From Streptomyces sp. SID12488 (lineage in GTDB: Bacteria > Actinomycetota > Actinomycetes > Streptomycetales > Streptomycetaceae), in assembly GCF_010548275.1 (NCBI RefSeq), contig NZ_JAAGLT010000005.1, positions 186,001-250,000 on the forward strand: 64,000 nt of DNA, given 5' to 3'. Shown one piece after another: positions 8,572 through 16,943 of this stretch. Under the pieces are notes generated by a model, which made no database searches, had not been told where the DNA came from, and worked only from the letters and a program-made list of their open reading frames with translations. Position 1 is the stretch's first letter; each line of letters begins with the position of its first letter. A program made the position numbers and the translations under genes.

Positions 8572-9210
8572 TCAGTTCCAGTCCGAGTACGACGTGAAAC
8601 CGCCGGTGTCGGCCAGTTCCTCGTCGGCTCCTTCGAGGTCCTCGGGGAGCAGGCTCCAGACGATGAAGTCGGTGCGTACGTCGGTCCAGGTGCCGTCCGC
8701 GGTACGGACGTGGGCTATGCAGGCGCTTCGCAGGACGCCCTCGCTGATGCAGCCGATCTTCTGGGCGACCTGCTGGGAGGCGGTGTTGTCGGCGGCCGTG
8801 CGCAGTTCGACGCGCTCGAACTTCTGGTCGCCGAGCACCCATTGGGAGGTGGCGAGCGCGGCCTCCGAGGCATAGCCCTCGCCGCGCGCCCAGGGGGCGA
8901 TGATGTACGACAGCTCGGTGGAGCGGATGTGCCAGTCCGTCTTGGACAACTGGACGATGCCGACGAGGCGTTGGGTGAGGAACTCGGTGACGGCGAAGTC
9001 GAGGCCACGGCCCCCGGTGCGTTCGGCGGGCGCGTACTCGGTGATCCAGGTGTGGGCCGCGTCCTCGGTGAAGGGCTGGGGGACGTCGGTCCAGGCGGCA
9101 ACCTGTTCATCGTTCATCATCTCGGCCAGCGCGGGGATGTCGTCCTCGTCGAGGGGGCGCAGTACCAACCGCTCCGTGCTGATGGAGATGTTGGGGAAGG
9201 TGCTCGTCAT
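8572..9210 (-). CDS. GNAT N-acetyltransferase
   Basis: 212 residues of the RimJ/RimL-like GNAT type: the opening ISTERLVLRPLDEDDIPAL is typical, followed by IIAPWARGEGYASEA (acetyl-CoA pyrophosphate loop, R-x-x-G-x-A type) and VELRTAADNTASQQVAQKIGC, the usual end of the fold. The acceptor could be a protein N-terminus or a small amine; sequence does not decide. The ATG at 9210 has a GGAG site about 7 nt upstream. Two 9-bp repeats (AACCTTCGA at 9223-9231 and 9232-9240) lie directly upstream of the start. Not obviously linked in function to cobL or metQ. Confidence 0.8.
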   Translation of the reverse strand: MTSTFPNISISTERLVLRPLDEDDIPALAEMMNDEQVAAWTDVPQPFTEDAAHTWITEYAPAERTGGRGLDFAVTEFLTQRLVGIVQLSKTDWHIRSTELSYIIAPWARGEGYASEAALATSQWVLGDQKFERVELRTAADNTASQQVAQKIGCISEGVLRSACIAHVRTADGTWTDVRTDFIVWSLLPEDLEGADEELADTGGFTSYSDWN

Positions 9211-9389
9211 GCGCCACTCCGTAACCTTCGAAACCTTCGAACATGCAAGGCCTGATGAACTGCCCAGCATGCAGCATGCGCCGCCACAGCCGCATCACGG
9301 GGTCCACACCCGGTGAGGGAGCGGACCCCGTACGTGTCGGTACGTACCGAGGTGGCGGGTACCGAACGGCGGCCGGACCAGAAGGGGGA

Positions 9390-10217
9390 TCAGAAGGAGG
9401 GGATCACGGAGCCGTCGTACTTGTCCTCGATGAACTTCCTGACCTCGGCGGAGGTGAGCAGCTTCGCCAGCTTCGCGACCCGGGGGTCGTCCTCGTTGCC
9501 CTTCTTCACGGCGAGGAAGTTGCCGTACGGGTTGTCCTTGGGGGACTCCGAGACGAGGGCGTCCTTCGCGGGCGAGAGGTCGGCTTCGAGGGCGTAGTTG
9601 CCGTTGATCACCGCGGCGTCGACGTCGTCCAGGGAGCGCGGGGTCTGGGCCGCCTCCAGCTCCTTGAACTCGATGTTCTTGGGGTTCTCGGTGATGTCCT
9701 TGGGGGTCGCGTCGTTGCCCACGCCATCCTTGAGGGTGATGATCCCGCCCGCGTCGAGGAGCTTGAGGGCCCGCGCTTCGTTGACCGTGTCGTTCGGGAC
9801 GGCGATGGTGGCGCCGCTCTTCAGCTCGTCGGCCGACTTCAGCTTCTTCGAGTAGAGGCCGAGCGGCTCCAGGTGCACGGTGACGACCGGCACGATGTCG
9901 GTGCCGTTCTTCTGGTTGAACTCGTCGAGGTACGGCTGGTTCTGGAAGTAGTTGGCGTCCACGGACCCGTCCTCGGTCGCCGGGTTCAGCGTTGTGTAGT
10001 CGGTGAACCCCGTGACGTCCAGGTCGAGTCCCGCCTTCTTGGCCAGGTTGTCCTTGATGTAGGTGAGGATCTCGGCGTGCGGGACGGTGCTCGCACCGAC
10101 GACCAGTGGGCGGCTGGTGTCGGAGGCGGAGTCCTTCTCCGAGCCGCACGCGGTGAGACCCAGGGTGAGGGCTCCGGTGGCGAGGGCGGCGGCGGTGAAC
10201 TTTATGGCGTTACGCAC
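9390..10217 (-). CDS. metQ: Methionine ABC transporter substrate-binding lipoprotein
   Basis: 275 residues. A lipoprotein signal ends in LTAC, with Cys24 the predicted lipidated residue. The mature protein belongs to the NlpA/MetQ family (LVVGASTVPHAEIL, then VNDANYFQ-like and NGNYALEA segments). It should bind methionine outside the membrane and deliver it to MetI. It starts with GTG at 10217 with GGAAAGG about 8 nt upstream. It is the last gene of metN-metI-metQ, with 100 nt between metI and metQ. Some paralogues bind other small amino acids, so specificity is by family and gene context. Confidence 0.88.
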   Translation of the reverse strand: MRNAIKFTAAALATGALTLGLTACGSEKDSASDTSRPLVVGASTVPHAEILTYIKDNLAKKAGLDLDVTGFTDYTTLNPATEDGSVDANYFQNQPYLDEFNQKNGTDIVPVVTVHLEPLGLYSKKLKSADELKSGATIAVPNDTVNEARALKLLDAGGIITLKDGVGNDATPKDITENPKNIEFKELEAAQTPRSLDDVDAAVINGNYALEADLSPAKDALVSESPKDNPYGNFLAVKKGNEDDPRVAKLAKLLTSAEVRKFIEDKYDGSVIPSF

Positions 10218-10317
10218 GAAAAGTGCCTTTCCAATGGGGTGTGACTGTCCCCGTGATGGGTGGTACGGGGAAATCCGCGGGTGGGTGGGAGGGGGCAGAG
10301 GGGGTGTTCGGCGGCTC

Positions 10318-11079
10318 TCAGGCAGCCTTGCCGACGTCCGCGGCAGCGGATTCCCCGGTCGCCGAGCTCGCCTTGGGCCTCGCCTTCAGCAGCCGGAACG
10401 CGGGCGCGGGACCGGAACCGCCGCCGCGCCGGTGCAGCCTGCGGGCCGCGAGATCGCCGGCGAACTGGATGACCGAGATGACGACAGCGAGGATCGCCAC
10501 GGTGATCCACATCAGGCCGGTCTCGAAGCGCTGGTAGCCGTAGCGGATGGCGATGTCGCCGAGACCGCCCGCACCGACCGTGCCGGCCATCGCGGAGTAG
10601 CCGATGAGGGCGACGACGGTCGTGGTCGCCGACGAGATCAGCGAGGGCAGGGATTCCGGTACGAGGACCCTGCGGACGACTGTCCAGGTGTTGCCGCCCA
10701 TGGCCTGCACGGCTTCGACGAGCCCGTGGTCCACTTCGCGGACAGCTGTCTCGACGAGGCGGGCGAAGAACGGGATCGCGCCGATGGCGAGCGGCACGAT
10801 GGCGGCCTCACGACCGATCGTCGTGCCGACGACGGCCCGCGTGAAGCCCATCAGCGCGACCATCAGGATGATGAACGGCATCGAGCGGGCGACGTTCACG
10901 ACCTGTCCGATGACCTTGTTGGCGAGGACGTTCTGGAGGAGCCCGCCGCGGTCGGTCAGGACCAGCAGGATGCCCAGCGGAAGCCCGGCGACGACGGCGA
11001 TCAGCGTGGACCAGCCGACCATGTAGAGGGTGTCCCAACACGCCTGCTCCAGCAGGGGCCGCATTTCGGACCAGGTCAC
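10318..11079 (-). CDS. metI: Methionine ABC transporter permease
   Basis: 253 residues with five to six hydrophobic segments and the EAA loop that contacts the ATPase (EAVQAMGGNTWTVVRRVLVPE). The family is MetI; the C-terminal 35 residues are a charged cytoplasmic extension. The GTG start at 11079 overlaps the metN stop by 4 nt (GTGA), so translation is coupled. It forms the membrane channel of the MetNIQ importer. Confidence 0.92.
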   Translation of the reverse strand: MTWSEMRPLLEQACWDTLYMVGWSTLIAVVAGLPLGILLVLTDRGGLLQNVLANKVIGQVVNVARSMPFIILMVALMGFTRAVVGTTIGREAAIVPLAIGAIPFFARLVETAVREVDHGLVEAVQAMGGNTWTVVRRVLVPESLPSLISSATTTVVALIGYSAMAGTVGAGGLGDIAIRYGYQRFETGLMWITVAILAVVISVIQFAGDLAARRLHRRGGGSGPAPAFRLLKARPKASSATGESAAADVGKAA

Positions 11080-12134
11080 TTGGCACCGTCCTTCACCAGC
11101 ACGGACTCGTGGTCCGCCCGCTCGACGACATCGATCTGCAGACCCTGCTCGCGCAGGAAGCCGACCGGCACGACGTTCTCCTCGTAACCGCCCGGCAGCG
11201 CGATGCGCATCCGGCCGACCTGTCTGCCTGCGACGGTGTCCATCGCGGCGCCGAGTATCGAGATGTCGATGTTGTACGTGCGCGAGAGCTGCGAGATGAC
11301 GGGCCGGCCGGTCGCGTCCCCGTGGAAGGTGACGTCGATGACCGTGCGGTCGTCCCCGGAGGCGTCGTCGCCGACCGGGAAGAGCGCGGCGGACAATTCG
11401 GAGCCGGGGGTGGCTAGCAGCTCACTGACGGTGCCGGACTCGGTGATCCGCCCGTTCTCCATGAGGGCCGCCGAGTCGCAGATGGACTTGACGACGTCCA
11501 TCTCGTGCGTGATGAGCAGCACGGTGAGCCCCAACTGCCGGTTCAGGTCGCGCAGCAACTGGAGGATGGAGCGCGTGGTCTCCGGGTCGAGGGCGCTGGT
11601 GGCCTCGTCGGAGAGCAGCACCTTGGGGTCACCTGCCAGGGCGCGGGCGATGCCGACGCGCTGCTTCTGGCCCCCGGAGAGCTGTGCCGGATAGGCCTTG
11701 GCCTTGTCGGAGAGGCCGACGAGGTCGAGCAGCTCCAGCGCCTTGCGGGACCGCTCCCTGCCCGACGTGCCGAGGATTTCGAGCGGCAGCGCGACGTTGT
11801 CCTGAACGGTGCGGGTGGAGAGCAGGTTGAAGTGCTGGAAGACCATGCCGATACGGCTGCGCGCCCGGCGCAGTTCCCGGCCCGCCCTGGGTCCGCGCCC
11901 GGCCAGGGCGGTGAGGTCCTGGCCGTCGACGGTGACCGTGCCGGTGGTGGGGCGTTCCAGGAGGTTGACGCAGCGGATGAGCGAGGACTTGCCGGCGCCG
12001 GACCGGCCGATGACGCCGTAGACCTCGCCTTCGCGGACGTGCAGGTCGACGCCGTCGAGGGCGGTGACTTCACGACCGCGCGAGCGGTAGACCTTCGTGA
12101 GGCCGGACGTGGTGATCACAGGGGTTTCCGTCAC
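11076..12134 (-). CDS. metN: Methionine ABC transporter ATP-binding protein
   Basis: 352 residues. ATPase domain: Walker A GRSGAGKSS, signature LSGGQKQRVGIARAL, Walker B VLLSDEATSALD and the switch His in LLITHEMD. The last ~80 residues form the NIL domain of MetN, which senses methionine and slows transport when internal methionine is high. It is the first gene of the operon. The GTG start at 12134 lacks a clear ribosome site; a GTG 12 nt inside is possible. I saw no SAM riboswitch upstream. Confidence 0.93.
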   Translation of the reverse strand: MTETPVITTSGLTKVYRSRGREVTALDGVDLHVREGEVYGVIGRSGAGKSSLIRCVNLLERPTTGTVTVDGQDLTALAGRGPRAGRELRRARSRIGMVFQHFNLLSTRTVQDNVALPLEILGTSGRERSRKALELLDLVGLSDKAKAYPAQLSGGQKQRVGIARALAGDPKVLLSDEATSALDPETTRSILQLLRDLNRQLGLTVLLITHEMDVVKSICDSAALMENGRITESGTVSELLATPGSELSAALFPVGDDASGDDRTVIDVTFHGDATGRPVISQLSRTYNIDISILGAAMDTVAGRQVGRMRIALPGGYEENVVPVGFLREQGLQIDVVERADHESVLVKDGAK

Positions 12135-12551
12135 TGTCGAGTGCGCGGGCGTGGGTGTGCCCGGACGCGGGAAGAGGATGTGCGCGGCGCGGGTCGGTCA
12201 CGTACGCGCGTGCCTGTGTATGAGTCGGAGGAGTCATACGGCTGCGGCGCACGGACATGCCACGGCGGCTCGCTTCGGGGCGCGAGGCTCAGGGAGTGGT
12301 GCGAGGGCCCTCTAGAAGGCGCACATTCGACACGTACAACGAGCACCGGGCGTCATGGTCGCCTCGGTCGCAGGGGTGCGGCTGCTCGTCGTGGTCATGC
12401 GATCAGTAAAGCAGACGTATGGGTGCGGCCAAGAATGCCTGTCTCATGTCTGTCCATATTCCGGACAAGCCCGCTTCCCGGCGGAGATCTCGAGGCGCGC
12501 CCCCAAGGGGCCGACCGCACCAGGCATTTTGCGCCGTAATAGGGTTCCGGC
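12135..12551. promoter_or_regulatory. Divergent promoter region between metN and a membrane-protein pair
   Basis: 417 bp. Toward the right, TAGGGT at 12540-12545 lies 6 nt before the ATG at 12552, the spacing of a leaderless Streptomyces promoter. Toward metN, an inverted repeat (GTATGA at 12218-12223, TCATAC at 12234-12239) is a possible operator about 85 nt before metN. No coding region or SAM-binding RNA was recognised. Confidence 0.4.
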
Positions 12552-12911
12552 ATGCTTGATGCCCTGACGGTCGCGACCGCCGTCGCCGCTCTCGCGCTCG
12601 CCGCCTGGTGCGGCTGGGCCGCCTCTCGAGATCAGCCCACCAAGGACTGGCACTTCATCGGCATGGGCGTGGTGACCCTGCTCACCGTGGTCCAACTGGT
12701 GGTCGGCATCGTCCAGCTCGCACGGGGCGAGAAGCCGGAGCAGGGGACGACGATCTTCGTGGCGTATCTGCTGGGCGCGGTGGCGTGCGTACCGGTGACG
12801 GGGTTCATGTCGCTGGCGGAGCGCACCCGTTGGGGCTCGGTGACGGTTGCCGCCGGCGGTGTGGTGCTGGCCGTGCTGGAAGTACGGCTCTATGACATCT
12901 GGGGAGGGTGA
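12552..12911 (+). CDS. Small membrane protein, four predicted helices
   Basis: 119 residues with four hydrophobic segments at about 1-22, 36-55, 68-85 and 94-112, and a short charged loop (QLARGEKPEQG). I do not recognise a functional family. It appears leaderless: TAGGGT sits 6 nt upstream of the ATG and there is no ribosome site. The stop is followed after one nucleotide by the next gene, so the two proteins are probably made together and may interact. Confidence 0.75.
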   Translation: MLDALTVATAVAALALAAWCGWAASRDQPTKDWHFIGMGVVTLLTVVQLVVGIVQLARGEKPEQGTTIFVAYLLGAVACVPVTGFMSLAERTRWGSVTVAAGGVVLAVLEVRLYDIWGG

Positions 12912-12912
12912 G

Positions 12913-13332
12913 ATGGCCACGGCCGAGAAGACACGGCTCATCGGCGGGCCGGGGATGCTGCTGGTCTGGCTGTACGGCGTGATGGTCGTCGGCGCGGTGT
13001 CGCGGTCCGCCGTGCAGATCTCCACCGAGTTCGGGCATGCGCCGCTCGCCTACTCGCTGTCGGCTGTCGCCGGTGTGGTGTACGGGTTCATCACGTACTC
13101 GCTGGTGCGGGGTGGCGAGACGGCGCGGCGCGCTGCGCTGGCCTGTTGTGCCGGGGAGCTTGTCGGGGTGTTGGTCGTGGGCACCTGGACCCTGGTCGAG
13201 CCGTCCGCGTTTCCCGACTCGACCGTGTGGTCCGACTATGGGATGGGGTACCTGTTCATTCCGGTACTGCTGCCCATCTCTGCCATGTACTGGTTGCGCC
13301 ACGCGCGTGCGCCTCAGGGGGAAGTCGGCTGA
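12913..13332 (+). CDS. Membrane protein, partner of the preceding gene
   Basis: 139 residues, four predicted membrane helices (about 13-30, 44-64, 72-92, 110-128). The ATG at 12913 starts 2 nt after the stop of the upstream gene, with GGGGAGGGTGAG serving as ribosome site. An upstream in-frame start would overlap the previous gene out of phase and lacks a ribosome site. No known domain is recognised. It is followed by a copy of the dispersed repeat and a convergent acetyltransferase. Confidence 0.75.
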   Translation: MATAEKTRLIGGPGMLLVWLYGVMVVGAVSRSAVQISTEFGHAPLAYSLSAVAGVVYGFITYSLVRGGETARRAALACCAGELVGVLVVGTWTLVEPSAFPDSTVWSDYGMGYLFIPVLLPISAMYWLRHARAPQGEVG

Positions 13333-13358
13333 GGTTGTTGCGCGACCGCAGGCCACTT

Positions 13359-13397
13359 GTGGCTGGTCGCGCAGTTCCCCGCGCCCCTCTGGGGCGC
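13359..13397 (+). repeat. Dispersed 3'-end repeat, copy 1
   Basis: Contains GGCTGGTCGC at 13361-13370 directly followed by the core GCAGTTCCCCGCGCCCCT. It is followed by TCTGGGGCGC, so GCGCCCC and GGGGCGC can pair as a hairpin. It lies between two convergent genes, 26 nt past one stop and 15 nt past the other. Confidence 0.85.
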
Positions 13398-13412
13398 TCC
13401 TCTGAACCCTTG

Positions 13413-13910
13413 TTACGCAGTTGCCGCGTACGTCCCCGCCGGCTTTTCCAGGACGATCATCGGTACGCCGTCGGTGCCCTTGTCCGTGCCCACCGTTTCG
13501 TAGCCGACGCGGCGGTACAGGCGCAGCCCCTTGTCGCTGCGGTGGCCCGTGCTGAGGCGGAACCTCTTGGCGCCGCGTTCCTCCGCGAGCGCCGACTCGG
13601 CCGCGCGCAGGAGGCGGGCGCCGATGCCGTGGCCCTGGAGGCGCGGGTGGACGCAGAGCTTGCCGATGGACGCCGTGCCGTCGGGGTTCGGCGTGCCGCG
13701 CACCGAGCCGACCACCTCCTCGCCCAGCCGGGCGACGAAGACGCAGTCCGTGCCGACTTCCTCCCGCACGGAGTCCAGGGTCTGGACGAGCGGATCGATC
13801 CGGTAGTTGCCGTACAGAGCGGCCTCGCTCTGGAAGCACAGGTACTGCAGCCGGAAGATCTGTTCGGCGTCCCGTTCTGTCGCCACGGAGATGGTCACGC
13901 TCATGCCCAT
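13413..13910 (-). CDS. GNAT N-acetyltransferase
   Basis: 165 residues. GNAT features: ATERDAEQIFRLQ at the start, the acetyl-CoA loop HPRLQGHGIGARLL (Q/R-x-x-G-x-G/A), and GLRLYRRVGYETVG at the end of the fold. The ATG at 13910 is preceded by GGGAGG at 7 nt spacing; a second ATG two codons later would also fit the family. The acceptor is unknown. It follows the sigma-like gene by 45 nt on the same strand and may share its transcript. Confidence 0.82.
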   Translation of the reverse strand: MGMSVTISVATERDAEQIFRLQYLCFQSEAALYGNYRIDPLVQTLDSVREEVGTDCVFVARLGEEVVGSVRGTPNPDGTASIGKLCVHPRLQGHGIGARLLRAAESALAEERGAKRFRLSTGHRSDKGLRLYRRVGYETVGTDKGTDGVPMIVLEKPAGTYAATA

Positions 13911-13955
13911 GTGTGCACGCCTCCCGCTCACCTGCTCAGTCGTATGTCCTCACTC

Positions 13956-14462
13956 CTATCCCCGTGCTTCGCGGGCCGCAACCTCCGGCGTCAGCAAACG
14001 ACGGAGACATCCCAGGCATCTGGAACGTTCCGGACCAAGACTCCCCTGTGAGATACCCAACTCCCCCGCGATTTCCCGGTAGGTGAGGTCCTTCGGTGAC
14101 AGCAGCGCCTCCAGCAGGCTCGGACAGCGGCCGGGCAGCCTGCGTACCGCGTCACGCAGGGCGCGGTGCCGGGCGGCGGTCAGGGCGAGCTGCTCGGGAC
14201 CCGGCCGCTCGTCGGCCGCGGGCTGGTCGCCGTAGGGCCGTTCGATGCGGGCGGTACGGCGGTTGCGGCGGGCTTCGGAGCGGACGGCCCGGCGGAGCCA
14301 GTTCTGCGGGTCGGCCGGCGGCCCGTCGGAGTCGAGGCGCTCCAGGAGGCGGAGCCAGACGGCCTGTTCCAGGTCGCCCGGTTCGGCGCCGTAGGCATAT
14401 GCCTCCGCCGAGGCCTCGGCGGCGAGCAGGGGGCTCAGGTCGGAAACCAAGTCGTGGGTCAT
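13956..14462 (-). CDS. Sigma-70-like (ECF-type) regulatory protein
   Basis: 168 residues. The N-terminal half resembles sigma region 2 (EAYAYGAEPGDLEQAVWLRLLERL, then DPQNWLRRAVRSEARR), and the C-terminal part is a region-4 helix-turn-helix (LTYREIAGELGISQGSLGPERSR). ECF sigma factors direct RNA polymerase to special promoters; this one is slightly short and no anti-sigma gene lies beside it. The start is uncertain: ATG at 14462 or GTG 9 nt upstream, neither with a good ribosome site. The next gene on the same strand is an acetyltransferase. Confidence 0.7.
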   Translation of the reverse strand: MTHDLVSDLSPLLAAEASAEAYAYGAEPGDLEQAVWLRLLERLDSDGPPADPQNWLRRAVRSEARRNRRTARIERPYGDQPAADERPGPEQLALTAARHRALRDAVRRLPGRCPSLLEALLSPKDLTYREIAGELGISQGSLGPERSRCLGCLRRLLTPEVAAREARG

Positions 14463-14592
14463 ATGCGGCACGACGCGACCGCCCCGGCGGGAGGTTGCCG
14501 GAGCGGCCGGTTGTCACCCCAACCGGGGCCGGGCGTTCAGCCGTTGACGAGGCCTGCCAGCCCTACCGGTCGGCCCGGTCGGCCTGGTTGTC

Positions 14593-15801
14593 TCAGTCGT
14601 TCAGGAAGTCCGCGCGGGCCAGGACGCCCGTGTCCGCGTTGTCCGTGAAGACGCCGTCGATGCCCGTCGCGAAGTACGTCCGGTACGCCCCGAAGGCGTC
14701 TCCGTAGGCGTCCGCATCCGTGCCCTTGCGGAAGTTCGCCGGCAGGAAGGGGTTCTCGTTGCGCATGGTGTACGGGTGCAGGATCAGGCCTGCCTTGTGC
14801 GCGTCCGCGACCAGGGTGGTCGGTGAGGTGAGCGCGCCCGCCGCGTCCTTCGGGATGACCAGGTCGAGGGTCGGGCCGATGCCCTGCGCGTACGAGGCGA
14901 TCTCCTTGAGACCGGCCGGCTTGATCAGGTCGGCCACCGTACGGGGGTCGCCGGTCGTCACGAAGTCCCAGGGGCGGGTGTTCGCGGCCGAGAGAAGGAC
15001 GACGAGCGGGTTGCCCACCAGCCGGTTCAGTCGCTGGATGCTGGTCGGCTCGAAGGACTGGAGGATGACCGGCGAGTTCTTCCTGTCCTTGCCGTGCTTG
15101 CGCAGCAGCTTCGCGACCCGCTCCTCCAGGCCCAGGCCGAGGGCACGGAAGTAGGTGGGGTGCTTGGTCTCGGGGTAGATCCAGACCTGCTTGCCGCGCT
15201 TGCGGGTCTGCTCGTCCTGCCAGCGGAGGACCTCTTCGAAGGTGGGGATCTCCCAGCGGCCGTCATAGAGGGTGTTGTGCGGGCGGTTGGCCGGAATGCG
15301 CTCGATCGCGCGCAGCGTCTTCAGCTCGGCGAGCGTGAAGTCCTCGGTGAACCAGCCGGTGAGGGAGACGCCGTCCAGGACCTTGGTGGTCCTGCGGCTC
15401 GCGAACTCGGGGTGGTCGGCGACGTTGGTCGTCCCGCCGATCTCGGGTTCATGGCGGCAGACGATGTGGCCGTCCTTGGTGGGGACCAGGTCACCGGCCT
15501 CGACGATGTCCGCGCCCAGGTCGAGGGCGAGTTGGTACGACCCGAAGGTGTGCTCCGGGCGGTAGCCGCTGGCACCCCGGTGGCCGATGATCGTCGGTAC
15601 GGGCAGGCTCTTCAAGCCACCGCCTCCGTGCTTCTGGTCCCGGTGCGCGTCCTGGCCGGCGACCTGGGCGTCTGCGCTCGCCGCGCCGGGCAGCCCGAGG
15701 ACCGCGCCGCCCGCGCCCAGCATCGCGGCTCCGAGCAGCGTCCGCCGCCCTGTGCCCGCCGACTCCCCCTGCGCATGTCCGTTCGACTCCAGCGTGCCCA
15801 T
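14593..15801 (-). CDS. glpQ1: Secreted glycerophosphodiester phosphodiesterase
   Basis: 402 residues. A Tat signal (GRRTLLGAAMLGAGGAVLG) indicates folded export. The catalytic domain is a GDPD TIM barrel: IIGHRGASGYRPEHTFGSY with the conserved HRG, then the metal-binding EAGDLVPTKDG, HEPEIGG and WIYPETKHPTYF. It should release glycerol-3-phosphate and an alcohol from deacylated phospholipids outside the cell. The ATG at 15801 has AGGAGAGG at 7 nt. In S. coelicolor I recall two such genes, glpQ1 and glpQ2, under PhoP control. Consistent with this, a PHO-box-like array lies at 16029-16067, about 230 nt upstream. Confidence 0.88.
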   Translation of the reverse strand: MGTLESNGHAQGESAGTGRRTLLGAAMLGAGGAVLGLPGAASADAQVAGQDAHRDQKHGGGGLKSLPVPTIIGHRGASGYRPEHTFGSYQLALDLGADIVEAGDLVPTKDGHIVCRHEPEIGGTTNVADHPEFASRRTTKVLDGVSLTGWFTEDFTLAELKTLRAIERIPANRPHNTLYDGRWEIPTFEEVLRWQDEQTRKRGKQVWIYPETKHPTYFRALGLGLEERVAKLLRKHGKDRKNSPVILQSFEPTSIQRLNRLVGNPLVVLLSAANTRPWDFVTTGDPRTVADLIKPAGLKEIASYAQGIGPTLDLVIPKDAAGALTSPTTLVADAHKAGLILHPYTMRNENPFLPANFRKGTDADAYGDAFGAYRTYFATGIDGVFTDNADTGVLARADFLND

Positions 15802-16150
15802 GAGCGCCTCTCCTGCTGCACCGTCATCCGTCCATCTGTCCAAACGGACCGATCGTAGGTGCGTGTACATGTCGACAGGGAGACCTTGGGCGGAACACGC
15901 GGATCACGCTGGATGTCCGCATCGACTCGGGCGCGGTGGGTACGTGGTCGGTGTGTCCTGGACGACTCGCGCGATCTCCGTCACATTCGTGGCGGACCGT
16001 CACATGCCCGCAACACCGCGCCACCGCAGGTAAACGCGGGTCAACAGTACGTAAGCAGTCGGTGAACCCGATGTGCGTTACCCCCCGACGCGCGAGTATC
16101 GTCCTCACCTGCACAGACTTATACCGAATCCCTTGACACCGGAGGGCCCG
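15802..16150. promoter_or_regulatory. Divergent control region of glpQ1 and the acyltransferase, with PHO box
   Basis: 349 bp. It holds four heptamers in near 11-nt register at 16029, 16039, 16050 and 16061 (GGTAAAC, GGTCAAC, CGTAAGC, GGTGAAC); read toward glpQ1 these are GTTCACC, GCTTACG, GTTGACC, GTTTACC, matching the PhoP-binding direct-repeat unit. A second repeat pair, CCGTCACAT at 15978-15986 and 15997-16005, lies on the glpQ1 side and could be another regulator site. No gene is visible. Confidence 0.65.
16029..16067 (-). promoter_or_regulatory. PHO box (PhoP direct-repeat units)
   Basis: Four GTTCACC-like units spaced 10, 11 and 11 nt start to start. The 11-nt period is the hallmark of PhoP operators in Streptomyces. 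Position favours glpQ1 activation under phosphate limitation, though the array is also about 85-120 nt upstream of the divergent acyltransferase. Confidence 0.65.
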
Positions 16151-16822
16151 TTGTCCCGCTTCGCGCTCATCAAGGCACTGCTCGGACCGATCATGCGCCT
16201 GATGTTCCGCCCACGGGTGGAGGGCATGGAGCACATCCCCGGGGACGGCCCTGTGATCCTGGCCGGCAACCACCTCACGTTCATCGACTCGATGGTCCTT
16301 CCGCTGGTCTGCGACCGGCAGGTCGTGCTCATCGGCAAGGACGAGTACGTCACCGGCAAGGGGTTCAAGGGCCGCCTCATGGCCTGGTTCTTCACCGGCG
16401 TCGGCATGATCCCGGTCGACCGGGACGGGGCCAACGGCGGTGTCGCGGCGCTGATGACCGGCCGCCGGGTGCTGGAGGAGGGCCGCATGTTCGGGATCTA
16501 CCCCGAGGGCACGCGCTCCCCCGACGGCCGCCTCTACCGGGGCCGCACCGGCATCGCCCGGCTGACCCTGATGACGGGCGCGCCTGTCGTGCCGTTCGCG
16601 ATGATCGGCACGGACAAGTTGCAGCCGGGCGGGGCCGGGATGCCGCGGCCGGGGCGGGTGACGGTGCGGTTCGGTGAGGCGATGGAGTTCTCCCGGTACG
16701 AGGGGATGGACCGGGACCGGTATGTGCTGCGGGCCGTGACCGACTCGGTGATGACCGAGGTCATGCTGTTGTCCGGGCAGGAGTACGTGGACATGTACGC
16801 GACGAAGGCGAAGGCCGCGTAG
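16151..16822 (+). CDS. 1-acyl-glycerol-3-phosphate acyltransferase family (PlsC-like)
   Basis: 223 residues. It has the NHLTFID (H-x4-D) catalytic motif near residue 45, the glycerol-phosphate-binding YPEGTRS and the later VPFAMIG segment of PlsC-type acyltransferases. It probably acylates lysophosphatidic acid or a related lipid at the membrane. The start is TTG at 16151, chosen because GGAGG lies 5 nt upstream; a longer frame upstream has no ribosome site. The gene is divergent from glpQ1, so phospholipid breakdown and synthesis genes share one control region. A long-type repeat follows the stop. Confidence 0.85.
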   Translation: MSRFALIKALLGPIMRLMFRPRVEGMEHIPGDGPVILAGNHLTFIDSMVLPLVCDRQVVLIGKDEYVTGKGFKGRLMAWFFTGVGMIPVDRDGANGGVAALMTGRRVLEEGRMFGIYPEGTRSPDGRLYRGRTGIARLTLMTGAPVVPFAMIGTDKLQPGGAGMPRPGRVTVRFGEAMEFSRYEGMDRDRYVLRAVTDSVMTEVMLLSGQEYVDMYATKAKAA

Positions 16823-16845
16823 GGGTGTTGAGGGGTTCGTCGTCG

Positions 16846-16923
16846 GGTGCGGGTTCGTTGTGGCCTGTCGCGCCCCGCGGCGGAGCCGCAGACAGATACA
16901 GCCCCGCGCCCCTAAAAGGCGCA
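16846..16923 (+). repeat. Dispersed 3'-end repeat, long type, copy 2
   Basis: Reads GGGTGCGGGTT, GTTGTGGCCTGTCGCGCCC, a GCGGCGGAGCCGC hairpin, ACAGCCCCGCGCCCCTAAAA and GGCGCAC. It matches the reverse complement of 29089-29168 segment by segment. It lies between convergent genes, about 20 nt from each stop. Confidence 0.85.
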
Positions 16924-16943
16924 CCCGGTGTGATCAGGTCCCG

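Noticed and set aside
12135..12551. SAM riboswitch before metN
   Set aside because: No conserved SAM-I, SAM-II or SAM-IV core was visible by eye; not excluded without a covariance search.
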